Assembly: GCA_016081115.2 (NCBI GenBank)
Contig: JABTTQ020002839.1
Span: 186,001-250,000 of the forward strand
Reading direction: 5' to 3'
Length of the DNA: 64,000 nt
From: Rehmannia glutinosa
Taxonomy: Eukaryota > Streptophyta > Magnoliopsida > Lamiales > Orobanchaceae
How positions within the stretch are numbered: position 1 is the first letter of the stretch; each line of letters opens with the position of its first letter. Position numbers and translations under genes: made by a program. The notes below the pieces were generated by a model. That model worked only from the letters and a program-made list of their open reading frames with translations. It was not told the DNA's origin and searched no databases. Below are positions 35,763-45,800 of this stretch, in pieces.

Positions 35763-36256
35763 GATAGCATATGTGATTTGTGCAAAGTAAAAGTGTGTGT
35801 TTATGAAAGATGATTACAGAATCAAATAAAAGGAGAGAACTTTGATGAGTTACTCGTATTTCTTTATTGATAAAACTCACCATTTTACGGGCAAATATTT
35901 TTTTTTTTTTTTTTTGAGGAAATTTACGGGCAAATATTTGATGTCTATTGAACCACATGATTTCAACAATTTGCTAAAATACTATTGACATGTGAGAAAC
36001 AATGGTGCTAATGTCCACATATATATTTGACAAAATTATCATAACACGGTCATCGATTGTCAAGTTTATTTTATTTTTTTGTTCACGAGGAACCACGGCC
36101 ACTACATGTTCGTCATATTTCATGCATGGACAATTGACATAAGTAGGTTTTAAATTTTTTTTATTGGCTTCTGAGTGCTGACACGTGGAACATACTGATG
36201 AGAATTTATTTAAAAATACCATTAAAATGTAAAGTATAATAACAAATAGAAGTTAT
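35763..36256. other. AT-rich spacer
   Basis: No gene seen. It holds one very short retroposition scar (35884-35939). Confidence 0.45.
35884..35939 (-). mobile_element. ultra-truncated poly(A) retroposition scar
   Basis: The 17-bp sequence TTTACGGGCAAATATTT occurs at 35884-35900 and again at 35923-35939. Between them are only 22 bases, which on the minus strand read TTTCCTC plus about 15 A. This is the pattern of target-primed retroposition in which only the extreme 3' tail was copied. Confidence 0.7.
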
Positions 36257-38081
36257 TGTTGGAATTTGGTCTTTGTAAAATGGGTGTTGACCCGATTTTG
36301 ACCAAATAATTAAGTAGTTTCCATTAGTGAAAAATAGAATTAAATTATTTGTAAAAATTCTACTCAGAAAGTAGATGAGAATAACATTTGGAATTTCTCA
36401 AAACTACTTCCGGGTGAATGAGAAATTAATGCTAGAAGTTAGCCACTTAATATAAATAAATAGTATGGAAAATGGAAAATGTGGGAATGAGAAATGCTCC
36501 ATCCCACATAGGATAAAGAGGCAAAGTTTGCTCACTTAATATATCTCAAGTTGGACTTATGGGTTTGAGCCCTTGGGGGCACCCAAGTTTTTAAAGGGGT
36601 GAAGACCTACATGCTTGTTGGTTTGGTTCAAAATGCACACGCCGCCGCCCGCTCGCCTACCGGCTCGGCCCGGTCATGGGCCGTGGGCTTGGGCTTGGGC
36701 TTAAAACCTTTAAAATAATTGATTAATTAATTTTGAATTAATTAACGGAGTTTTCAACTCGAAGTGTTGTTCGCACTGAAAGCACGGGCGGACGCCTACG
36801 GCCCGTCGTCGATCGGACTTGTTCGCATCCGAGCACGCCGCCCGGCGTCGGGTGGTGCATCAGCCGTAACTTTGTCATTTTGGTTTGCATCCACGACGGT
36901 TGGTTGAGATCCACGCACGGCGCGCGCCAGGTAAAAGGCCGTCGGGCGCGTAATGCAGCGTCTGTTCATTGAAAACCTGTCTTTTTCGATCCAAAAGACG
37001 TGATCTTTCCATACGAGGCACCGGGCCTATATTATTCGACCCTGCAGATGGAATAAACACACAAAATTCATCGATTAATAAAAGCACCAATGTATTCAAG
37101 CATATTGACTTCCCTCCTTCAAAAGCTCGAAAGTTCAAACACACGATGTCATTGTAGTTCCGATTTTTGCAAGTCTTTGCTAAACCGAACAAGTAAAAGT
37201 CGTTGTATCTTAGAGACGAACGCGGAACCGTAAGCACTCGTATACGGGGTATTTTTCGTCTTGAGATCGAATATAATTCAAGCCTCGACTTAGCTCATTT
37301 CTCCAAACACTTAGCCATTTTTAAAAACAGAAACCTTTTCGGATAAATTTACCTAATGATTTATTAATTAAGAAGGTGAAAATGGTATGAATTTAGTTTT
37401 CTAAATTTTGCTACATGCCAATGCAACGTATGCCATCAAAAACCGATTATCATTCTTTTGAAAAACAAAAACGAAATAAAAGCGATCGAAATTAAAATTG
37501 AAATTAGTGCTTACTAGTAAACAGGTGGATGTAGGGGTGGTGACCAAATAGAACCAAAATCAGGTTCCAAATCGGAATCGAAACTGTGTAGGTCGGTTCC
37601 GGTTCCGGTTCCTTGGTCTCAAAAACCGTGGTACCGATGTTTTTTGTTGGGGATATATCATGTGCAAAAGATGCGTCTGTTCATTGAAAACCTGTCTTTT
37701 CGATCCAAAAGACGTGATCTTTCCATACGAGGCACCTGAGGCCTATATTATTCGACCCCTGCAGATGGAATAAACACACAAAATTCATCAGATTAATAAA
37801 ACAGTCAATGTATTCAAGCATATTGACTTCCCTCCTTCAAAAGCTCGAAAGTTCAAACACCTGATGTCCGTTGTAGTTCCGATTTTTGCAAGTGCTGCTA
37901 AACCGGAACAGTAAAAGTCGTTGTATCTTAGAGACGAACGCGGGAACCGTAAGCACTCTGTATACGGGGTATTTTTCGTCTTGCGGAGACTGAATATAAT
38001 TCAAGCCTCGACTTAGCTCATTTCTCCAAACACTTAGCCATTTTCCGAAACAGAAACCTTTTCAGATAAATTTACCTAACA
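36257..38081 (+). repeat. solo LTR related to Copia-1, partly tandem-duplicated
   Basis: Starts TGTTGGAATTTGG and matches the Copia-1 LTR in order (TTGACCAAAT, GAGAAATTAATGC, CATCCCACATAG, a GGGCTTGGGCTTGGGCTT block). The end is CTAACA at 38081. The flanking 5-bp duplication GTTAT is perfect (36252-36256 and 38082-38086). There is no internal coding region. Its 3' half occurs twice because of the duplication described next, so the original length was about 1.1 kb. Confidence 0.75.
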
Positions 38082-38390
38082 GTTATTAATTAAGAAGGTG
38101 AAAATGGTATGAATTTAGTTTTCTAAATTTTGCTACATGCCAATGCAACGTATGCCATCAAAAACCGATTATCATTCTTTTGAAAAACAAAAAACGAAAT
38201 AAAAGGCGACTGGAAATTAAAATTGAAATTAGTGCTTACTAGAACAGGTGGATGTAGGGGTGGTGACCAAATAGAACCAAAATCAGGTTCCAAATCGGAA
38301 TCGAAACTGTGTAGGTCGGTTCCGGTTCCGGTTCCTTGGTCTCAAAAACCGTGGTACCGATGTTTTTTGTTGGGGATATATCATGTGCAA
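36958..38390. repeat. 0.7-kb direct tandem duplication (710 + 718 bp)
   Basis: Copy A is 36958-37667 and copy B is 37673-38390. Each runs from GCGTCTGTTCATTGAAAACC, through the LTR end and a GGTTCC-rich block, into the first ~23 bp of the next LTR (TGTTGGGGATATATCATG). It therefore arose after the second LTR had inserted, or is an assembly duplication. Copy differences concentrate at CAG, CTG and CCG triplets in copy B. Confidence 0.9.
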
Positions 38391-39490
38391 TATTATATTC
38401 GAGAATAAATCAGAAAACTTACTTGGAATCCAGAAATACGAAATACAGAAAATGCTGAAATTTAGACCGAGACTAGAGTTCAACTCTATGTCTTTAAGAC
38501 GAATTGCCCCGCTACGGTGCCCACGGTTGAATATCAAACGTCTCCCAAGATACAACGGTCTCCTCTTGTTGTAGTAGCACTCCAAACAACAAGAGACGGC
38601 GAATTTCAAATGTTTTGTACTCTTTTTTTTACGGGAAAATTTTGATAGGGTGTATGTTTGTGTTTGTATGCAAATATGAATGATGAAATCTTCAGATCTT
38701 AGGGATATTTATAGATTGCCACAGGTTTCAAGTGAAACAACACAACTCTTGGACACACCTTTTCATTTCAAGAGTTATTATGAAGAGTTGCACTCTTTGG
38801 CTTGCAACTATTAAGAGTTTCCATGAAAAGTTGCATCCTTTGGTGAGTTGCCATGAAGAGTTGCAACGTTTGGTTTGCAACTACATTTGTACTAATTACA
38901 AATAATAGTCTAGATGCATTTTGAATATAAAATTCATCCACAATTTTCATCTAGATTCATTGTCCAGCATGGAATACCAAAGTTCCACTTGTACCTCAAC
39001 TTGTCACCTTTAGGCAATAATTTTTCATTCACCCGAAAATATTTTTGTGAGCTCAACCATATTTCCAACAGTTTTAACCATCGGTGGAGCCATTTAACCG
39101 TTGATTTTAAGGTTAAAACCAACGATTTTTATTTTTATTTTCGTAAACATATGCTAGAAGAAATGTTAAATGTTTATTATGATGTTTAATATTCGTAACT
39201 ACATGAGCCACATTTTAAACCAAATGTTATGTTTAACTACGTAACTTTGATTCCTCTATATTATAATAGTATATATATAGACAATTTAATATTATTATTA
39301 ATATTAATATAAAACTTAATTGAATATAAGTCCAAGTATCTTTCTTTCTTTTTCCTTTTTTTTTAACTAAATTGATAAATCATTTAAAAAAAGTAAAAAA
39401 TTATTAAAAGATAAACAAACGGTTCCGGTTAAAACCAGAACCGGCACCGTGAAGGAACCGAGTTCCAAACCAAAACCGAAACCGTCAGTT
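38249..39490. mobile_element. GGTTCC-rich palindromic element split by the second solo LTR
   Basis: The left part (38253-38367) starts TAGGGGTGGTGACC and is rich in GGTTCCGGTTCC. The right part (39071-39490) has the complementary composition (GGTTAAAACCAGAACCGG, CCAAAACCGAAACCG). A TAGGGGTG start is typical of hAT-type non-autonomous elements, but the right end and a target duplication are not evident. A copy of the left part is also in duplication copy A (37541-37650). Confidence 0.4.
38368..39070 (-). repeat. second solo LTR, Copia type (703 bp)
   Basis: On the minus strand it runs from TGTTGGAAATATGG (39070) to ATATATCCCCAACA (38368), with a TCTATAAATATCC promoter box near 38704-38716. 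Flanks are GTTTT at the right and GTTTTT at the left, so the target duplication is nearly exact. The mid-LTR resembles the other Copia LTRs here (GTGCTACTACAACAAG, CGTTGTATCTTGGGAGACG). No internal region follows. Confidence 0.75.
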
Positions 39491-40564
39491 CTGATTTTAA
39501 ATTGTTTATGCTCATTCATCTTCTTCTTCTCTTTCTTACATCAACCTAATGGGAGAACTAATTTTCATTGCTTTTAATCTAAATAAATTTGTCAACCAAA
39601 AAATTATTCTGAAGGTCTACAAGAAGATCAAAAAATAAGAGATTTTATCAAAAAGTATGTACAAAAGAATATGAGAATTTGATTTTTTTTTTATCTCCAA
39701 TAGGTGATTTTTTTAGGTTAATTAAATTATCACATTTGTGGGATATTGTTCAGAAGATCATATAAGGCATTACTCGAGATACGTGACAGAACGGAGATCA
39801 TTTTTGGTACGTGTTTTGTCCAGTGTGCACCTCCATTACAAAATTTTGATTCTACAGATCAGTTAGATCTATTTAAGTTTAAATATTTTCTTATGGTGTA
39901 TAAATTTATGATCTTATAGGATTTACAATACCAATTATAAGTTTATTTTGAGTCTTAAAAAAAAAAGTGGCGGATGGATTTACAGAAATAGAAAGCAAAC
40001 AAAGAAGAAGAAAAAAAAGGGAAAAATAATAGGCCTGACAGAGAAGATAACTCACTGAATCTCACACGTACAATGGTGACAAGGACCATGGTTATGTACT
40101 AATCTGAGACGGGATCTATTTGGGCCCTGTCTTAACTGGCTGTGGGCCCATCCGTTACCCTTATTCATTATCTTTACTTTTTAAGTCCAACGTTTAAAAA
40201 CCAGAGACCACTACACAATTATATTCATGTTTCTATTTACTACTAATTTTTCTAATTTAATGTGTATATAAAAGATAGTACCACCTGTTGTACGTTAGAG
40301 AAATATTAATTATGAATCTAAGAAAAGAAAATGAGTACTAAATAAATTTTTCCATCCTGCTAAAAGGAAAAGAGAAATAAATAAAATTTCCCGTCTTGCT
40401 GCTCTTGACAGTTTTACATTAGCTTTTTAACAAAAAAGTAACACATTCAAAAAAAAATTATCGTTCCCCAATTCTTTGTATAATTAAAAGTTTATTTTTC
40501 TGAGAATTGGAGAATAAAATTATAATTTTTTTATATTTCAAAATTAGTAACAATATTTTCTTTT
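39491..40564. other. AT-rich intergenic sequence
   Basis: No ORF, RNA gene or terminal repeats recognised. Runs of A and T are frequent. Confidence 0.45.
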
Positions 40565-40690
40565 GAAGGGGTAAACAGAAAAAAAAGATGTCCCACGAGA
40601 GAGGATGGTGAGATTCGAACTCGAAACTACTTGTCCAATAATACATTATTTTACCACTTGAATTATATCTGAATCCTCTATTAGTATATT
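40565..40690 (-). mobile_element. SINE-like tRNA-derived sequence
   Basis: On the minus strand a box-A-like AATTCAAGTGGTAAAATAAT is followed about 30 nt later by a strong box B, GAGTTCGAATCTC, then a body ending in a T-rich tail. No target duplication identified, so edges are approximate. Confidence 0.5.
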
Positions 40691-40710
40691 ACAATAGAAA
40701 CATGTTATCG

Positions 40711-40831
40711 GAGATTAACCTTGTGATCTAGTAGTTGAGACATATGTTGTAAGGATGAATGATCCGAGTTCGATCATATACGAGTGTATGTATCCCCTCC
40801 CCTATTTCCCCCATTTTACACAAAGAAAAAG
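40711..40831 (+). mobile_element. SINE (121 bp) with 16-bp target duplication
   Basis: Box-A-like TGATCTAGTAGTTGAGAC and box-B-like GAGTTCGATCATAT, spaced as in a tRNA, followed by a short body and an A-rich end. The flanks TAGAAACATGTTATCG (40695-40710) and TAGAAACATGTTACCG (40832-40847) are a 15/16 match, supporting retroposition. Confidence 0.75.
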
Positions 40832-40873
40832 TAGAAACATGTTACCGCATGTTTTTTAATTCTAAGTTTGTTA

Positions 40874-41433
40874 GGGCATCCCCAACAATGCTCCATTATG
40901 GAGTGGGGCGCCACTTTTCAGCACCCAATACTGCGCTACATGCGTGCGCTACTTTGGAGTTTCTACAGTGCAGCGCCAATTCTGGCGCTGCACTGTTTCA
41001 GCGCCAAAATTTCTTTTTTTTTTTTTTTTTTTTGGTTTTTTTCTTAATTTTAATTTCAACTAAAAAATTTGTTTTATTAATTTAAAATTAGTAGCAAATA
41101 GTATAAAAAATTTAAAACTAATCCAGTTACATGTTATGAATTTTAATTTTAAATTTTTGCATTAATTTCCTTAAATTTTATATTTTTTTAATTTGATTGT
41201 TTTAAGGATAAAATTTTAATATATTATATTAAATAAAATGACTTATATACTTTTTTTATCAATTATAAAATAATAAAAAATAATATTAAATTAATAAAAG
41301 AAGGAATCTTATGGAATATTCTTTTTTAGTGTAAAAAGAAATAAAATCTTTGGAGATGGAGTGCAGATTTTCTTGACCAAAGAGTAGTGTGATTTCACTA
41401 AAATAAAATTAAAACTATCTGGTGGAGATGGTC
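40874..41433. mobile_element. PIF/Harbinger (Tourist-like) MITE, 560 bp
   Basis: Left end GGGCATCCCCAACAATGCTCC-type sequence; right end inverted GACCATCTCCACCAGATAG. Both are flanked by TTA (40871-40873 and 41434-41436), the Harbinger target duplication. The left part has nested CAGCGCCA inverted repeats; the rest is very AT-rich. Confidence 0.7.
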
Positions 41434-41901
41434 TTAAAAGGAAGTGAATCCCAAAATACGTACTTAAAAACCAAAAAACTACTCTTTTTTTTTTCTTTTT
41501 TTTTTTTGTTAGGCAGAAGTTAAAAATCATTTTTCAAGAAAAAGACCAAAAACTACTTCTTTTTGTCTCTTTTTGTTAGGCAAAAGTTAAATGGAAACAC
41601 TCGTCGAAATGGTATTCCATTTACTATTTTAACATGAATAATTTCACCAAATATAAAAACTCACATTTTCTTTAAACACTTAATATACATTTTATTAAAA
41701 TATAAGATACCTTTATTTTTAGTATAGAGTCATCAGAAAGGTGGGTGAGACTAGTGTGATTTGTTTACAGATCAATAGTCTCGTTTACAATTACTCAAAC
41801 CAACCGAGCCAATCAAAACCCGATATGACTTATTATTTTTAATAAAAAAATTGAATTATATAAAAATAAAACTAAAAAATTGAATCTAGATTATTATAAA
41901 T
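41434..41901. other. AT-rich intergenic sequence
   Basis: Nothing recognised apart from poly(T) runs near 41486-41507. Confidence 0.4.
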
Positions 41902-42096
41902 TAGGGGTGTCAATTTGGATCATCGAATTAGATTCATGTTTGGTTTTGGGTTGATTTCAGGTTAGACTCAAAATACATCAAAATTAAGTAAAAAATAAAA
42001 CAACTACGTTTTCGACAATTGGTAACTTTGTATCGAGTTCATGTTAGTCTTGTTCGGGGTCGTTTTAGTGTTTTTTCAATAATATTAACACCCCTA
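41902..42096. mobile_element. hAT MITE (195 bp)
   Basis: Ends TAGGGGTGTCAAT and inverted TAGGGGTGTTAAT. The flanking 8-mers are similar but decayed (TTATAAAT and GTTATAAT). Confidence 0.7.
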
Positions 42097-42119
42097 GTTA
42101 TAATAATAGAAAGGATCCA

Positions 42120-42539
42120 ACCAGGGTGGCTTAGCCCATTCCGGGCCACCACAAGAATTGTGGGGTGGAGGTCGGGGTCAAATCTCTCGCTCCATCAAAT
42201 TGTTTGTGGGGTGGAGGTCGGGGGTTCATATCCTCGCTCCATCAAATCGCCAGGGGGCATATGCGGTAGTGAAGATTTGGTGGGAACTCATCTTGAATAA
42301 AGATCCGTGTGGGTTCGATTCGGGAGAGATCGTTATTAGTAGATTGGGGTCGAACATAATTGTTCTCTTTATCCTGGGAGGATCTGGTTGTACGTCGTCA
42401 GACCGCCGTCGAACATTGGCCAGTCGCGTGCACATCCCATGGTTTACCTTGGCGCAAAGAATGAAGGCCGGGAAATTTGTGTCTCAAAAAGATAATCAGT
42501 AGAAACCTGAAAGTTGAGTTATTAAAAAAAAAAAAAAAA
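42120..42539 (+). mobile_element. poly(A)-tailed SINE-like retroposon upstream of the PMT gene
   Basis: The flanks AATAGAAAGGATCCA (42105-42119) and AATAGAAAGGGATCCA (42540-42555) are a 15-16-bp target duplication. The insert starts ACCAGGGTGGCTTAGCCC (box-A-like) and has a box-B-like GGGGTCAAATCTC. It contains an internal ~48-bp tandem repeat (GTGGGGTGGAGGTCGGGG twice, at 42160 and 42209) and ends in a run of about 17 A. It sits roughly 220 bp upstream of the gene's TATA-like box. Confidence 0.75.
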
Positions 42540-42761
42540 AATAGAAAGGGATCCATTATTGTGGTCAAATCACTCTTCCTCTTCCTATCTCACCTCCCCA
42601 AGTCCACTTCCATTCTTGAAACTCCCGTTTCCACCATTTTCAAATCACTCTTCAAAAAACACACACACACACACTCACCTCTCACATGTCCAACTTGATT
42701 CTTAACTTGTCTCCCTTCCACCCCTTCTTCTCAAATCTCTAACAACAAATACTTCTACCAC

Positions 42762-42768
42762 TATAAAC
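42762..42768 (+). promoter_or_regulatory. putative TATA box of the PMT gene
   Basis: TATAAAC at 42762-42768, about 80 bp upstream of the ATG and preceded by a pyrimidine-rich stretch (42570-42735) that is common in plant core promoters. A (CA)n run lies at 42660-42675. No transcript evidence is available here. Confidence 0.45.
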
Positions 42769-42847
42769 TGATAAAAAAAAAAAAACTCTGTTATTTTTTC
42801 AATCCAACTCTGTTTTTCCTTTTTATTTCTTGCATAGATTCAAATAC

Positions 42848-45800
42848 ATGGGGCCCCCAAGCCCACCATACTACACTCCACTCTCTAAACCCACCGCCGC
42901 CGCCGCCGCCGCCTCCACCACCACCACCCACCTCAAAAAACCCCAAAAACTCTACCCTTTCGCCATAATAACCATCCTCTGTTCCCTCTCCTACCTCTTC
43001 GGCGTCTGGCACCACGGCGGCGCCACCACCCCCTCCGCCGCCTCAACCCTCCCCTGTTTCTCCATCTCCCAAAACACCACCACCACCACCACAGAACTCG
43101 ATTTCTCCACCCACCACCACTCCGCCGCGGACGGCGGCACCACCACCGCCGTCAAAACGTACCCGCCGTGCAGCATTAAGTACAGCGAGTACACCCCATG
43201 CGAGGACCCAAAGAGATCCCTTAAATTCCCGAGGGACAGATTGATTTACAGAGAGAGACACTGCCCGACGAAGAAGAAGGAGCAGCTTAAGTGCCGTGTG
43301 CCTGCGCCTCACGGTTACAAAACCCCGTTCACGTGGCCGCGGAGCAGGGATTTGGTGTGGTACGCTAATGTGCCCCACAAGGAATTGACGGTCGAGAAAG
43401 CGGTTCAGAACTGGATTCGGTTCGAGGGGGACCGGTTTAGGTTCCCTGGTGGCGGGACCATGTTCCCTAATGGTGCGGATGCGTATATTGATGATATTGG
43501 GAAGTTGATTAATTTGAGAGATGGGTCTATTAGGACAGCCATTGATACTGGTTGTGGGGTAAGTATTTTATTTTATGTTTATGGGGAAAAAAAACATTTT
43601 TGTATATCATTATTTGTTTTTTTCACAGTGTTTTTCACTAGTTTATTTAAATAAATATTTGGGATAGTTTTAGCTTAATTACAACAAAACTCCATTTATC
43701 TTTTTTCTGCTACCCAAAGTATCCACACCATCCGATGCAAACTCCGATTCTAGCTCCTATCATGGTAGTCAAAGTTTGAATCTAGGATCTTAACGATGCA
43801 TTTAAAACCTCAAGGTCGTGGGCCAACCCTTTAAAAAAACTCAATTTATCTCTCAAAATTACAAATGTTACAAACACCATTTTTGTATTTTCCTAACAAA
43901 TATTCTCTTTCTTGACGGTGTAATTTGGAAAACAGAAACAAATACTAGGGGAATTTATAATTTTGAAAGATAAATTGGTATTTTTGTAATTAGCCTAAAT
44001 TTCAGGGGTAGTTTTGTAATTAATCAGAAATATTTATTGTTTGGAGCTCCTTGATGGGTTCTTTTTGGAAATATATGTTTGTTTTTCTTGATCTTAATTG
44101 AAATGGTTATCTTTTATAGGTTAAAATAGATTATGCTTATTCTTTATTTTAGGCTGTGTTTTTTTTATATTAGAATTAAGTTGCCTGTTCAATTGGCTTA
44201 CCTTTTATTTTTTTACTCTCTTGGATTTTATGGAGTTTTTGGAGGATTCCAGTGTGTAAGGGAGTGCTTGCCTGTGAAAAAATTTCACTTCTTCCACTTT
44301 TAGGACAAAATTTTGAATGAACATGTGATTGCTTATGAAAATTTTCAAAAAATACACTATTTTCTTTTCTCATTTTTCAAATTATCAATCACATCTAATC
44401 ACTATTATACTAAAAAAACTATCACATCAACTATCATCATCACATTTTAATCTTATATCCAATCACACTTTCAAAATATATTCTCATTTTTATAAAATTA
44501 AATTTGCACACTATTCTATCTAAAAGTTAAAATAATCGGAACAAAAGGTCAAGCAATCACTCCCTAAGGTTTTTACTTGGTAAATTAGGGACACAATTCG
44601 TTGATTACAGACTAGACAGTGATGTGATGTGATGTGATGTACAGTAAATGGATTAAAATTAGTGGTATCGAAAATTGAGGTGGAAATAATGTACATGCCA
44701 TCTTTGGTTAGATAGACCCACATCATGGAATTTTACAGTTTACACCAGCTTTTTCTTTTATCAATTTTTTTTCTGTGGTTATTATATTTTATCTGAAGAA
44801 AAAATCATACACTTTTCTTTTTATGGACAGTGTTCATGCATAAAGGTTTGTCGACACGTGCAGACATGCATATTGTCTTTTTCCTCAAATAATATTTTTT
44901 TTTTTTGAGAAGGTTTTCCTCAAATAATATTAATCTTGAGGCCATTGGTGACAAAAGTTTCCATTTCCTTTCCTGACATGATTCTCAGATTCCGAATTGC
45001 CTAGCTAACTTTAGTTCCAATAAAATTATTCTCCAATATTACTAAAGAGGAAATAATGATCAAATCTAAGGGATAATTTTAATTCCAACATTAATTTGGG
45101 TGGATAGGACCAAAAGTGTGTTTTATCTTCTATTTCACCGCACTTAATGATGATTGACATGTACATAAATTTTTTTTTTTTTGGTTTTTTTTGGCGGTGT
45201 TGAGGTTGCAATTACACCTCAATGTCATGGGTTCAAATTTGATTATCGCGGAGTGAGGGGTTGGGGTTTGTCCCTCCTCTCCCAGAGATTAAGACCATCC
45301 CTGGGAAGGACGGATGTCTCATAGTTCGAATGAAATGTGGGGACTGTGCCCCGGCTAGTGTGGGGATACTCTGGGTCGTAAATAAAAATGTATATGAAAG
45401 TTAACATATTAATTTTCAAGACCTAAATCGTGGGTTTTTTAATATGGTAGTTCTTATACACGTGTCACCCTTTTGAAACAGAAGATCTCATCCGTAATTT
45501 GGGATGCTAAATTGAGTCATTACATTTTGTGATTACAAGTTATGTAGTGATGATAATAATTTGTCTGGTTTTCCTTTGAAAGGCATCTGAGAAGAAGATA
45601 ATTTAACTTGCATTTTACTAAAGGAGTTAATTATATCAGCTTTTACTAACTTTTGCTACTTTAAATGCATAGGTTGCAAGTTGGGGAGCATATCTTTTAT
45701 CGCGAAATATCCTTCCAATATCGTTTGCGCCAAGGGATACACACGAAGCGCAGGTGCAATTCGCTTTGGAACGAGGAGTTCCTGCATTGATCGGTGTGAT

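Noticed and set aside
36875..37237. 120-codon minus ORF in the solo LTR
   Set aside because: Lies entirely in LTR sequence and is disrupted in the second copy of the duplication.
40711..40831. Possible tRNA gene
   Set aside because: Only box A/B-like words are present; no cloverleaf stems or CCA-compatible acceptor, and the 16-bp flanking duplication marks a SINE.
42830..42847. Upstream extension of the PMT protein from codon 42830
   Set aside because: The codon there is TTG; ATG at 42848 is the first usable start in a plant gene.
42791..43378. Minus-strand Gly/Val-rich ORFs over PMT exon 1
   Set aside because: Shadows of the Pro/Ala/Thr codons of the real exon on the other strand.
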